Notes under the pieces: model-generated
The model's database searches: none
What the model was told of the DNA's origin: nothing
Seen by the model: the letters and a program-made list of their open reading frames with translations, nothing else
Translations under genes and position numbers: made by a program
Origin: Rhodocyclaceae bacterium
GTDB lineage: Bacteria; Pseudomonadota; Gammaproteobacteria; Burkholderiales; Rhodocyclaceae
NCBI GenBank assembly: GCA_018261935.1
Contig: JAGTRP010000011.1
Coordinates: 53,231 to 117,230 of the forward strand
Length of the DNA stretch: 64,000 nt
Reading direction: 5' to 3'
Shown here: positions 33,369 to 41,913 of the stretch, one piece after another
Numbering within the stretch: position 1 is the stretch's first letter
Layout of the letters: the number at the start of each line of letters is the position of its first letter

Positions 33369-34684
33369 GCGATACCCTTTACGACGAGAACTTCGTTGCC
33401 TGGTTCCGGGCGGTGACGCCCTACATCAATGCCTTCCGGGGCAAGACCTTCGTGGTCGCCTTCGGCGGCAAGGCCATCGCCAGCGAACTGGCCCGCACCC
33501 TGGCCTACGACGTGAACCTCCTGGCCAGCCTCGGCATCCGGCTGGTGCTGGTGCACGGCGCCCGCCCCCAGATCGAGGAGGAATTGCGGGAAAAGGGCCT
33601 GGAATCCAAATACCACCGGGGCTACCGGGTCACCGACGCGGAAACCCTGGATTGCGTCCTCGACGCCGTCGGCAGTGTCTATCTGGAAATCGAGGCGCTC
33701 CTCTCCCAGGGCCTGCCCAACACCCCCATGGCCAACAGCCGCATCCGGGTCATCGGCGGCAATTTCATTACCGGCCAGCCCATCGGCATCCTCGACGGCA
33801 TCGACCTCCAGTACGCCGGCAAGGTGCGCAAGGTGGATGCGGAGGGGCTCCAGGCCCAACTCGGCCTCGGCAATATCGTGCTCCTCAATTGCGAAGGGGC
33901 GTCCCCCACCGGCGAGATCTTCAATCTCCAGATGGAGGAGGTGGCGGAGGCCGTCGCCATCGCCGTCAAGGCCGACAAGCTGGTCTTCCTCACCGACAGC
34001 CGCGGGGTCACCGACAAGGAAGGCGAATTCCTGGACGCCGTGACCGCCGATGAGGCCGCCGAACTCCTGAAGGACGGCGACTGGCTTTCCCCCGACCTCC
34101 GGCGCGACCTGCCCTGCGCCGTGCGGGCCAGCCGGGCCGGGGTCGGCCGCGTCCACCTCATTGGCTTCGAGCGGGACGGGGCGCTGCTGCAGGAGCTCTT
34201 CACCCACGACGGGGTCGGCACCGTGGTCACCCGGGAATCCCTGGAAAATGTCCGGGAGGCCCGTCCCGACGACATCGGCTCCCTCATCGCCCTCATCGAG
34301 CCCATGGAGCAGGAGGGCATCCTGGTGCATCGGCCGCGGGAATTGCTGGAGCGGGAACTGGACCGCTTCTCGGTCATGGAGCACGACGGCATCATCGTCG
34401 GCTGCGCGGCCCTCTATCCCCACTCCAACGGGGTGGCGGAACTGGCCTGCCTGGCGGTGAATCCCGATCACCGGGAATGGGGCTATGGCGAGCTCCTCAT
34501 GCGGCGCATCGAGAAGCGGGCCAAGAAGGCCGGCTTCAAGCGCCTTTTCGTCCTCACCACCCGCACCGAGCACTGGTTCGTGGAGCGCGGCTTCCGCATT
34601 GCCAAGGTGGATGAACTGCCCGACGAGAAGCGAGAAATGTACAACTACCAGCGGCGCTCGAAGGTGCTGTTCAAGCCGCTTTGA
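33365..34684 (+). CDS. argA: Amino-acid N-acetyltransferase (N-acetylglutamate synthase)
   Basis: A 439-residue enzyme starting arginine synthesis from glutamate and acetyl-CoA. The N-terminal amino-acid-kinase domain (about 1-285) contains FVVAFGGKAIA, LVLVHGARPQIEEEL and RVIGGNFITGQPIG; it normally binds arginine as a feedback inhibitor. The C-terminal GNAT domain (about 295-435) has ACLAVNPDHREWGYGELLMRR and LTTRTEHWFVERGF. Start overlaps the PPK2 stop (ATGA). It converges with the response-regulator gene, a weak hairpin lying between. Confidence 0.95.
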   Translation: MSDTLYDENFVAWFRAVTPYINAFRGKTFVVAFGGKAIASELARTLAYDVNLLASLGIRLVLVHGARPQIEEELREKGLESKYHRGYRVTDAETLDCVLDAVGSVYLEIEALLSQGLPNTPMANSRIRVIGGNFITGQPIGILDGIDLQYAGKVRKVDAEGLQAQLGLGNIVLLNCEGASPTGEIFNLQMEEVAEAVAIAVKADKLVFLTDSRGVTDKEGEFLDAVTADEAAELLKDGDWLSPDLRRDLPCAVRASRAGVGRVHLIGFERDGALLQELFTHDGVGTVVTRESLENVREARPDDIGSLIALIEPMEQEGILVHRPRELLERELDRFSVMEHDGIIVGCAALYPHSNGVAELACLAVNPDHREWGYGELLMRRIEKRAKKAGFKRLFVLTTRTEHWFVERGFRIAKVDELPDEKREMYNYQRRSKVLFKPL

Positions 34685-34692
34685 GGTCAGCC

Positions 34693-34709
34693 TGCCCGGA
34701 CCGCGGGCA
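34693..34709. terminator. Small hairpin between convergent argA and regulator genes
   Basis: TGCCCG and CGGGCA pair over a five-base loop between two gene ends that face each other 26 bases apart. There is no T-run. It may be part of a shared transcript end. Confidence 0.3.
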
Positions 34710-34710
34710 A

Positions 34711-36090
34711 TCAGTTGGGATCCTGCTCGGGGCGGTATTTCTTCAGCTTGTACCAGAGGGTTCGTTCGCTGATGTCGAGTAGCGCAGCCGCCTTGGCCTT
34801 GTTGCCCTCCGCCTTGGCCAGGGCATCGTCGATCAGCTTGGCTTCGAGTTCCTCGACCGCCTGATTCAGCGCCGGCAGCCTGGGTGAATCGTCGCCTGAC
34901 GCTGCCGGCTGCTTCGGATGGGCATCGGCAACCTGGGATTCGAGCAGGAAATGCGGTTCATCCAGCAGTCCGCCGCCACTCAGGATCACAGCCCTTTCCA
35001 CCATGTTTTCCAGTTCCCGGACATTGCCCGGCCAGGAATACCCTTCGAGGCGCTTCAAGGCCTTGGCCGTCAGCCGGGTGCCCTCGGCGGAGTGCCCATG
35101 CTTGGTGATGAAGTGCTCCACCAGTCCGGCGATATCGTCCACGCGCTTGCGTAAGGGCGGCAGTTCGATGGAAAAGACGTTGACCCGATAGTACAGATCC
35201 TCGCGCAATTTCCCTTCCCGTACGGCTTGCCGCGGGTCACGGTTAGTCGCGGCGATGACCCGGATATCGAGATTGATGACCCGGTTTCCCCCCAGGCGCT
35301 CGATGGTGTTTTCCTGGAGGACCCGCAGCAATTTGGCCTGCAAAGCCATGGGCATTTCGGTCAGCTCGTCGAGGAATATCGTTCCTCCGTCGGCCAGTTC
35401 GAACTTGCCGATCCGTTCCTTCTGCGCCCCGGTGAACGCTCCCTTCTCATAGCCGAAAAGCTCGCTTTCCAGGATGTCGGCGGGGATTGCAGCACAGTTG
35501 ATCGGGACGAACAGCCGCTCGCGGCGGGGCGAGGCATTGTGAACCGCTCGGGCCGCGAGTTCCTTGCCCGTGCCGGTCTCGCCGGTAATCAGTACCGACG
35601 CCTTGCTCGGCCCCACCCGCTGGATCAAGTCATACACCGCCTGCATCGGTTGGCTGGTGCCGACAAAAGCGCCCCAGCCCCGGTCGATTTCCTGCCGCAG
35701 GAAGGCATTTTGCCTCGCCACCTCGGCGCCGTTGAGGGCCCGCTCCACGGCCAGTTCCAGGGCATCGATGTCGAAGGGCCGGAGAATGTAGTCGCAGGCC
35801 CCGTGCTTCATGGCGGCGACCGCGGTCTCGATGGTTCCATGGGCCGTGATGACCATGACCGGGACATCGGACTCCTGCGCCCGAAGGTTGCCCAGAAGTT
35901 CGATCCCGTCCATTTCCGGCATGCGCAGATCGGTGATGACGAGGTCCACCGTATGAGCCTTGAATAGCGCCAGGGCCTCGCAGCCATTGCCGGCGCCAAG
36001 AACCCGGTGTCCCATCTGCTGCAGCATGATTTCGAGGACGCGGCGCATCTTCGGCTCGTCGTCCACCACCAAGATCTGTTTGGTTTTCAT
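34711..36090 (-). CDS. Sigma54-dependent response regulator (NtrC family)
   Basis: A 459-residue activator: receiver (about 4-118, phospho-acceptor Asp54 in VDLVITDLRMPEMDG), AAA+ sigma54-interaction domain (about 140-365) with Walker A GETGTGKE, the sigma54-contact loop GAFTGA (217-222) and Walker B GTIFLDEL, then a Fis-type helix-turn-helix (NKAKAAALLDISERTLWYKL). One deviation: the conserved receiver lysine before proline is arginine (DYILRPFD). Start ATG 36090 overlaps the sensor-kinase stop (ATGA), so the two form one operon. A sigma54 promoter match lies 3.5 kb away before the thermostable-hemolysin gene and is the obvious candidate target. Confidence 0.93.
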   Translation of the reverse strand: MKTKQILVVDDEPKMRRVLEIMLQQMGHRVLGAGNGCEALALFKAHTVDLVITDLRMPEMDGIELLGNLRAQESDVPVMVITAHGTIETAVAAMKHGACDYILRPFDIDALELAVERALNGAEVARQNAFLRQEIDRGWGAFVGTSQPMQAVYDLIQRVGPSKASVLITGETGTGKELAARAVHNASPRRERLFVPINCAAIPADILESELFGYEKGAFTGAQKERIGKFELADGGTIFLDELTEMPMALQAKLLRVLQENTIERLGGNRVINLDIRVIAATNRDPRQAVREGKLREDLYYRVNVFSIELPPLRKRVDDIAGLVEHFITKHGHSAEGTRLTAKALKRLEGYSWPGNVRELENMVERAVILSGGGLLDEPHFLLESQVADAHPKQPAASGDDSPRLPALNQAVEELEAKLIDDALAKAEGNKAKAAALLDISERTLWYKLKKYRPEQDPN

Positions 36091-37844
36091 TGATTTTCCG
36101 TCTGTTTGCGATGGAGGCGAATGCGGAACAAGGCTCCGCCCAGCCGGCTCTCGGCCGCCTCGATCTCGCCGCCGTGGGAATTCACGATCTGCTGCACGAT
36201 GGCCAGTCCGAGACCGATGCCGCCTTCCCGCTTGAAGAAGAATGCCTCGAAAACCCGCGCCCGTTCCGCCGGGTCGATCCCCGGGCCGTCGTCGGCGATT
36301 TCGATCCACAGGTCCCCGGCATCGTCCCGGGTGGACACCTCGATGCGGCCACCCCGGTCGAGGATTTGCAGACCGTTCATCAACAGGTTGAGCAGCACCT
36401 GTGTCATCTGCTCCTCGTCGCATTCAGCCACCGGATTGGCCGCATGGAAAGATTCCGCGACGGCTACCCGCTTTTTCTCGGCCTGGCCGGCCAGCATGGC
36501 GACGCTTCTACGGATCAGGTCGTGCATATCCACGGACTGGTACGAGGGGGTGCGGGGCCGGGCCGTGTCGAGCATCGCCGAAACCAGGCGATTGAGACGC
36601 TCCGTCTCGCTCTCGATGAATCCGACCAGCTCCCGTCCCTCCTCGCTAATGCCGGATTCCCGCTGCAGCATCTGGGCCGAGGAGCGGAGAATCCCGAGGG
36701 GTGTCCTCACCTCGTGGGCGATGACGGACGACATTTCCCCGACCACGGCCAGTTTCGAGGCGCGTACCAGGTTTTGCTGCGACACATCGATATCCCGGAC
36801 CATCTGCACGAAGGCTTCGGCCAGTTCGCCGACCTCGCCGCGGCCGGCGACGGGGGGCGCCTGCAAGATCTTGCTGCGCATGTAGCCCCGGGCGAAACCG
36901 GTCAGCGCCACGATCGGCCGGGCGATTTCCCGGCTGACCAGGGTGGCGATCAGTACGGTGAACAGGATGATCAATCCGAACAGGGCGAGGAAGATCATCG
37001 CCATATGGTGAACCGGCTTGAGGGCTTCATCGACCGGCTGAATGATCAAGGTCGTCCAGCCGAATCCGGTGAAGTGGGCATAACCGCGCGACGGTGCGGC
37101 GCCGATGATGACTTCGGAGTCGATGACCGGCTGGCCGCTGTGCACCGCCACGGCTCCTGACTGGCTGCGCCAATCGGTCAAGGCCGTGCTCAGCATCAGG
37201 CCCCGGCTGCGAAGTTCCTTCGAGGCGGCGATCAATCGGCCGTCCCGGTCGAGAATGGCCAGCATGCGTCCGCCGCTGGCCGCCTGGTCCAGCACGTCCT
37301 CGATCCTGACCCAGTCCAGCTGCAGGCGCATGGTGCCCAGCATGCCGCCGGTGAACATGGAAGAAAGCGGGACCTGCATCGCGACGGTGCTTCCATGCTC
37401 CCCCGTAGGCAGTTCCAGTTCGACATCGGTACCCGAGAGCGAGGTGTGCAGCCATGCCTCCCTTCGTTCCACCTTCCGGCCGACCAATGCGGCGTCGCTG
37501 CTGCTGAGCACCGTCCCCAGCGTATCGGCGCAGGAAAGGTTCAGGTAAACATCCCGGTAACCGGCCTTCAGGTCGGCCAGAAATCGGGAAAGGCGCTTAT
37601 CCACATCGCGTATCTGCAGGTCCTGCATGATGTCGAGATGGCTCCAGGTGGCGGCGTTCTGCAGGCGCTCGAACATCATCTTGTCCACCTCAGCCGCGAT
37701 GCCCGCCGCCTGGATGGCGAGGCTGCCTTCGATTTCCGCCTGCATGGCCTCCTTCGCCTTGACAAACGCCAGGCCTGCCAGAAGTATGGCGGGCAAAAGG
37801 CCGACGCAGAGGCAGGCGATGAGAAGTGTCTTGCGGATGGTCAC
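36087..37844 (-). CDS. Membrane sensor histidine kinase
   Basis: A 585-residue kinase: membrane helix at about 5-28; large extracytoplasmic sensor (about 30-275) of dCache-like make-up; second helix at about 281-303; HAMP (about 304-355); HisKA with HEVRTPLG (His377); and an ATPase domain with N-box NLLMNGLQ, DDGPGI and GIGLGLAIVQQ. It resembles ZraS/AtoS-type kinases that drive NtrC-family partners. No ATG is available near the membrane start; GTG 37844 (VTIRKTLLIACL) is the best start. It is cotranscribed with the regulator and divergent from a porin-like gene whose product could admit the ligand. The signal is unknown. Confidence 0.9.
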   Translation of the reverse strand: MTIRKTLLIACLCVGLLPAILLAGLAFVKAKEAMQAEIEGSLAIQAAGIAAEVDKMMFERLQNAATWSHLDIMQDLQIRDVDKRLSRFLADLKAGYRDVYLNLSCADTLGTVLSSSDAALVGRKVERREAWLHTSLSGTDVELELPTGEHGSTVAMQVPLSSMFTGGMLGTMRLQLDWVRIEDVLDQAASGGRMLAILDRDGRLIAASKELRSRGLMLSTALTDWRSQSGAVAVHSGQPVIDSEVIIGAAPSRGYAHFTGFGWTTLIIQPVDEALKPVHHMAMIFLALFGLIILFTVLIATLVSREIARPIVALTGFARGYMRSKILQAPPVAGRGEVGELAEAFVQMVRDIDVSQQNLVRASKLAVVGEMSSVIAHEVRTPLGILRSSAQMLQRESGISEEGRELVGFIESETERLNRLVSAMLDTARPRTPSYQSVDMHDLIRRSVAMLAGQAEKKRVAVAESFHAANPVAECDEEQMTQVLLNLLMNGLQILDRGGRIEVSTRDDAGDLWIEIADDGPGIDPAERARVFEAFFFKREGGIGLGLAIVQQIVNSHGGEIEAAESRLGGALFRIRLHRKQTENQ

Positions 37845-37961
37845 GAAGGAATGATAAGCAAAATGAGTATTCAGATTGGGATCCGGGGATGGCAAGTATA
37901 CGGAAAAGCCTGCTCGGCAGCGCTCAAAGCTTGGCGCACCATTTCCCTGACCGCCGTGCCC

Positions 37962-39011
37962 ATGCGCTGGCATCGGCGGGGGGCCGGACCCTGCCTCGTC
38001 GCGCTGTACCTGGCGCTGGCCGGATTCGGTGTCTCTGCCGACGAAACCTCCCTCACCGATATCGACTATCGGCTGGGCAGTGGTTTGCGGATTCCGGCCA
38101 CCGGCTTTGCCCTGGGGGGGTATGCCAATGTCAACTACCACGATGACCCCCACGGCCCTTCGCGCACCGCCCTTCACAATTTGAGCCTGTTCGTCTGGTG
38201 GGAAGGGGAAGGGCGCTGGAAATTCTTTTCCGAATTGGATTACGAGAATCTCCTGAGCTCGGGGCCGGACAGCCTCGAAAGCGAGAACGAGGGCCGCTAT
38301 CTGGCCCTGGAGCGCCTGTATTTCGACTACTCCCTGAATGACTCCACCAACATCCGGGCCGGCAAGTTTCTGACGCCTATCGGGCGCTGGAATCTCATCC
38401 ACGCCACTCCGCTGGTGTGGACGACCTCGCGCCCGCTGGTCACCAACCAGGTGTTCCCGACCAACGTGACGGGCCTGATGGCCACGGGCACCCTGCCAGC
38501 GAAGGCGATCGGCATCGAATATTCCCTCTACGCCTCGAATGGCCGGGAAATACGTTCGAATCCGGCGCAGGATCCGTTCTACGAAGTCGTCGGCGGCCAT
38601 CTGGCCTTGCCGTTGGCCGAGGGCCAGGTCGGTTTCTCCTGGGCTTCCTTCGAGCAGAAGAAAAGCCGCGACGAAAGAAAGCGGCTCCTCGGCATCGACT
38701 TCCAGTGGTCGCGGCAGCGTTATGAGATCAGCACCGAAGCGGTCTATCGCTTTTCCAACAACGGCGGCTCGTGGGATGAGAAAGGCGCCTTCCTGCAGGT
38801 GGCCGCTCCCTTGTCCGAGCGGCTCTATGCCGTCGGACGCTACGATGCCTTCCGCAAGGCGCGGGAAACCGCCACCACGCAGCTTTGGCTGGCCGGCCTC
38901 AACTACCGGATAACCCCTGCGATCGTTCTCAAGGCGGAGTGGATAAGCGGCCACAACAACAGCATCGATGCCCCCGAAGGCTTCCTGTCGTCGATCAGCA
39001 TCCTGTTCTGA
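37962..39011 (+). CDS. Porin-like outer-membrane protein
   Basis: About 349 residues with a signal peptide (RRGAGPCLVALYLALAGFGVSA, cleaved before DETSL) and regular amphipathic beta strands throughout (FALGGYANVNYHDDP, YLALERLYFDYSL, AEAVYRFSNN-like strands, ending ISILF with a C-terminal Phe). The pattern resembles phosphate-selective porins (OprO/OprP-like) or other small barrels; specificity cannot be read. The start is uncertain: an in-frame ATG at 37863 would add 33 residues before the signal peptide, which is unusually long. It is divergent from the sensor kinase and followed after eight bases by the PstS-like gene. Confidence 0.75.
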   Translation: MRWHRRGAGPCLVALYLALAGFGVSADETSLTDIDYRLGSGLRIPATGFALGGYANVNYHDDPHGPSRTALHNLSLFVWWEGEGRWKFFSELDYENLLSSGPDSLESENEGRYLALERLYFDYSLNDSTNIRAGKFLTPIGRWNLIHATPLVWTTSRPLVTNQVFPTNVTGLMATGTLPAKAIGIEYSLYASNGREIRSNPAQDPFYEVVGGHLALPLAEGQVGFSWASFEQKKSRDERKRLLGIDFQWSRQRYEISTEAVYRFSNNGGSWDEKGAFLQVAAPLSERLYAVGRYDAFRKARETATTQLWLAGLNYRITPAIVLKAEWISGHNNSIDAPEGFLSSISILF

Positions 39012-39019
39012 TCCCCTGC

Positions 39020-39478
39020 ATGCCGACTCTCCTTTCCCTGCTGATATCCATCGTACTCGGCTCCGTCCTGCTTCCATCGCAGGCTCGGGCTGCCGATCAG
39101 GCATTCGCGGTGATCGTCGGCCCCGGGGCCGGGGAGCTTCACCTGACCCGGGAAACCCTTTCCCTCATCTTTCGGCGCAAGCAAAACTATTGGAAAAGCG
39201 GCTCGCGCATCCAGCCGGTCAATCTGCCCGCCGCCCACCCCCTGCGCCGTGTTTTTTCCCAGAGCATCCTGGGCCACCCTCCGGAAGCGCTGGAGGATTA
39301 TTGGCGGGAAATGTACTTCCATGGCGTGTTGCCGCCCCACGTGCTGGCTTCGGAAGAGGCCGTCATCCTGTTCGTGACCTCGACCCCGGGGGCCATCGGC
39401 TATGTTTCGGCCTGCACGCCCGACCGCAGGCTCAATGTCGTGATGACGATCGGCGACGCGTCCAACTGCTCCAGGTAG
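39020..39478 (+). CDS. Small periplasmic PstS-like binding protein
   Basis: A 152-residue exported protein: signal peptide MPTLLSLLISIVLGSVLLPSQARA, then a single lobe resembling phosphate-binding PstS-like domains (LTRETLSLIFRRKQNYWKSG, FSQSILGHPPEALEDYW, FVTSTPGAIGYVSA). The last segment matches the GAIGYV strand found in PstS-type proteins. It is too short for a full two-lobed binding protein. It starts eight bases past the porin-like gene and is probably cotranscribed. Together they could supply or report a ligand to the neighbouring sensor kinase; that link is inference. Confidence 0.75.
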   Translation: MPTLLSLLISIVLGSVLLPSQARAADQAFAVIVGPGAGELHLTRETLSLIFRRKQNYWKSGSRIQPVNLPAAHPLRRVFSQSILGHPPEALEDYWREMYFHGVLPPHVLASEEAVILFVTSTPGAIGYVSACTPDRRLNVVMTIGDASNCSR

Positions 39479-39488
39479 CCTCCCGCAA

Positions 39489-39516
39489 CTGCAAGATTGG
39501 TCGACAAGGCTTGCAG
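39489..39516. promoter_or_regulatory. Inverted repeat, candidate enhancer for the sigma54 activator
   Basis: CTGCAAG (39489-39495) and CTTGCAG (39510-39516) form a dyad with a 14-base spacer. It lies about 100-125 bases upstream of the sigma54 promoter match, the usual distance for NtrC-family enhancer sites. Whether the neighbouring regulator binds it is untested. Confidence 0.4.
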
Positions 39517-39613
39517 GCCAAGCCGCACGGACCCCTTCGCCCACCCCCGCCCTCGTCCGGGCAATCAATAACTTTCGTTTAGCTTCAATTGCTTACCTGC
39601 ACAACAGGAAAGC

Positions 39614-39630
39614 TGGCACCGGTATTGCAT
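39614..39630 (+). promoter_or_regulatory. Sigma54 (-24/-12) promoter
   Basis: TGGCAC-N5-TTGCAT matches the sigma54 consensus, with the invariant GG and GC separated by exactly 10 bases. Transcription would start near 39640, about 40 bases before the thermostable-hemolysin ATG at 39683, in an intergenic region. A gene for a sigma54 activator with an intact GAFTGA loop lies 3.5 kb upstream. Confidence 0.85.
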
Positions 39631-39682
39631 TACAAGGGCATCGACGCGACCGATTGCGCCGCCAACCCTGCCCAGGATCCCG

Positions 39683-40414
39683 ATGCCCTCCGTCTCCAAC
39701 TTTCTTCCGCCGGCCGAAATGTGCTCTTCGGCGGGCTCATGGTTCTCTCTCTTCATCCACGGGCTGCGGCCCTCGGGCGGCATTGTCCGCGCCCATGCGG
39801 GCGTCACCGGCTCCGGCGTCCGGCCCTATGAGCTGCTCGAACATGCCAGCGCCGACCGCGCCAGGGTCGAAAACTTCATCTCCCAACGCTTCCATGAAAG
39901 CTTCGGTTCCCGCGTCGAGGCCTTCATGCCCCGTCTGTTCAGCCTGCGCGACCCGCAGGGCAACATCTGTGGCGCCTTCGGGCTACGCTCGGCCAGTCGC
40001 CGGCTGTTCCTCGAGCAATACCTCGATGTCCCGATAGAGCGCGCCATCGCCGACCGTACCGGCCATCGGGCCGAACGGCGAACCATCGTCGAGGTCGGGC
40101 ATTTTTCCGGGACCGTCCCCGGCGCCATGCGCATCATGATTCGCCTGCTCACCGAGCGCCTGCATCACGAGGGCTTCGAATGGGTCGCATTTACCGGCAC
40201 GACGGGCCTGCGCAATGCCTTCGGCCGCATGGGCCTGCCCCTCAGCGACATCCAGGCAGCCGACCGCGAGCGGCTGCCGGCAACCGAGCGCGCCGCCTGG
40301 GGTAGCTATTACGACCACGATCCCAGGATCGTCGTGGGCCATGTCCGTCAAGGCTACGAGGCGCTGATGCAGCGGGCTTCGCCACCCGCGCCCGGACAGG
40401 GAGAACGCCCATGA
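39683..40414 (+). CDS. Thermostable-hemolysin family protein (GNAT/LuxI-like fold suspected)
   Basis: A 243-residue protein of the family named after Vibrio thermostable delta-hemolysin. Recognised by FLEQYLDVPIERAIA, RRTIVEVGHFSG, ARIM/LLTERLHHEGFEWVAFTGTTGLRNAF and AAWGSYYDHDPRIVVGH. No signal peptide is seen, so secretion as a toxin is unlikely. The layout of strands and the VEVGHFSG...G-x-RxxxRLL stretch recall GNAT/acyl-homoserine-lactone-synthase folds; that resemblance is my inference. It leads the operon behind a sigma54 promoter, and its stop overlaps the AMP-ligase start (ATGA), suggesting it acts on the ligase product, perhaps as an acyl transferase. Confidence 0.85.
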   Translation: MPSVSNFLPPAEMCSSAGSWFSLFIHGLRPSGGIVRAHAGVTGSGVRPYELLEHASADRARVENFISQRFHESFGSRVEAFMPRLFSLRDPQGNICGAFGLRSASRRLFLEQYLDVPIERAIADRTGHRAERRTIVEVGHFSGTVPGAMRIMIRLLTERLHHEGFEWVAFTGTTGLRNAFGRMGLPLSDIQAADRERLPATERAAWGSYYDHDPRIVVGHVRQGYEALMQRASPPAPGQGERP

Positions 40415-41895
40415 GCCGGATCATGGCGGCCCTGCGGCGCCACGCCGTGGCGACCCCGGAGAAGGTGGCGATGACCGATGGCGCCCTCGCGCTCACCTAT
40501 GGCCAGTTGCTGCCTGAGGTCGAGCACCTGGCCGGACTGCTGCGGCAATCGGGGCCGCGGGCCGTCGCGATCCTGGCGGACAACGGCTGCCCATGGGGGC
40601 TGGCCGATCTGGCCGCCCATCTGGCGGGCATTCCCTGCATCCCGCTGCCGCCCTTCTTCTCCGCGGCCCAGATAGCCCACGCGATCCGGACGGCCGGCGT
40701 CGATCTGGTGCTGACCGACAATCCCGATCCACTGAAAAACGCCTTGGGCGAGAGGGAACTGCCGACGAGTCCGTTCCACGCCAGCCTGCTGCAGGTCCGC
40801 CTGCCCCAGGCTGCGGCCGGCATGGCGCTGCCTGCCGGCACCCTGAAAGTGACTTTCACGTCGGGTACCACCGGGGAGCCCAAGGGCGTCTGTCTCGGCG
40901 GCGACGAGATGGAAACGGTGGCCGAATCCCTGCGCATCGCCAGTGCCGCCGGCAGCGGAGACCGCCACCTTTGCCTGCTGCCTCTGGCGACGCTGCTGGA
41001 GAACATCGGCGGCATCTACACGCCGCTGCTGGCGGGGGCCACGCTCTGCGTGCCGCCCATGGCGGACATCGGCCTGTCCGGCAGTTCCGGGCTCGATGTC
41101 GGCCGTCTGACGGCAGCCCTTTCCCGCTGGGAGGCCAGCACCGCCATCATGGTCCCGCAGATGCTGCAAGCGCTCGTCGTGGCCGGCCGGGGTGGTCTGC
41201 CCATGCCCCGCACCTTGCGCTATCTGGCCGTCGGGGGCGCTCCGGTGTCACCGCACCTGCTGCAGGAAGCCCGGGCCCTCGGCCTGCCCGTCCATGAGGG
41301 CTACGGATTGTCGGAGTGCGCTTCCGTGGTGGCGGTGAACCGGCCGGCTGAAAGCCGGATCGGCAGCGTCGGGAAGCCCTTGCCCCACGTCCGTATCGCT
41401 TTCGCGGCCGATGGCGAAATTCTGGTTCACGGGGTCCGCTGGCGCGGCTATCTCGGGGAAGGGGCGCCTCCCTGTCCCGACGGCGGCATCGCCACCGGCG
41501 ATCTCGGCCATCTGGATCAGGACGGGTTCCTCCATATCACCGGGCGCAAGAAAAGCATTTTCATCACCTCCTTCGGACGCAACATCGCCCCCGAATGGAT
41601 CGAACGGGAACTCATGTCGCGCCCTGCCATCCGCCAGGCGGCCGTCTTCGGCGAGGGACGTCCATTCAATTGCGCGGTGATCGTGGCGTCGCCCACGGCA
41701 GCGCCGGAGGCGATCGCCGATGTCCTGGCGGAAATCAATCGGCAACTCCCCGACTACGCCCGGGTCGGCGCCTGGCTGCCCGCGAGGGAGCCCTTCACGC
41801 CCCACAACGGCATGACGACGCCGAACGGCCGCTGGCGCCGGCAAGCCATCCTCGCCGCCTATGCCGGGCCTATCGATGCCTTGTATCAACCTTGA
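40411..41895 (+). CDS. AMP-binding (ANL family) acyl ligase-like protein
   Basis: A 494-residue ANL-superfamily protein. The P-loop TFTSGTTGEPKGV (about 148-160), GYGLSECASVVAVN, TGDLGHLDQDGFLHITGRKK and the hinge are all present, so ATP/acid binding is expected. The C-terminal region that normally holds the catalytic lysine reads MTTPNGRWRRQAI, with no lysine. Either arginine substitutes or the protein works mainly in thioester formation or acyl transfer. It is shorter than typical acyl-CoA synthetases. The gene is coupled to the hemolysin-family gene (ATGA) and followed after 18 bases by the HO-like oxidase. Substrate unknown; a fatty or other hydrophobic acid is likely. Confidence 0.88.
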   Translation: MSRIMAALRRHAVATPEKVAMTDGALALTYGQLLPEVEHLAGLLRQSGPRAVAILADNGCPWGLADLAAHLAGIPCIPLPPFFSAAQIAHAIRTAGVDLVLTDNPDPLKNALGERELPTSPFHASLLQVRLPQAAAGMALPAGTLKVTFTSGTTGEPKGVCLGGDEMETVAESLRIASAAGSGDRHLCLLPLATLLENIGGIYTPLLAGATLCVPPMADIGLSGSSGLDVGRLTAALSRWEASTAIMVPQMLQALVVAGRGGLPMPRTLRYLAVGGAPVSPHLLQEARALGLPVHEGYGLSECASVVAVNRPAESRIGSVGKPLPHVRIAFAADGEILVHGVRWRGYLGEGAPPCPDGGIATGDLGHLDQDGFLHITGRKKSIFITSFGRNIAPEWIERELMSRPAIRQAAVFGEGRPFNCAVIVASPTAAPEAIADVLAEINRQLPDYARVGAWLPAREPFTPHNGMTTPNGRWRRQAILAAYAGPIDALYQP

Positions 41896-41913
41896 AACGA
41901 CAGGAACAACACC

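Noticed and set aside
36087..39104. Single 1005-codon frame joining the sensor kinase to a frame opposite the porin-like gene
   Set aside because: The upstream part is antisense to the porin-like and PstS-like genes; the kinase proper starts at the first membrane helix near 37844.
39683..40414. Secreted toxin interpretation of the thermostable-hemolysin family gene
   Set aside because: No signal peptide or export genes, and the gene is coupled to biosynthetic genes.
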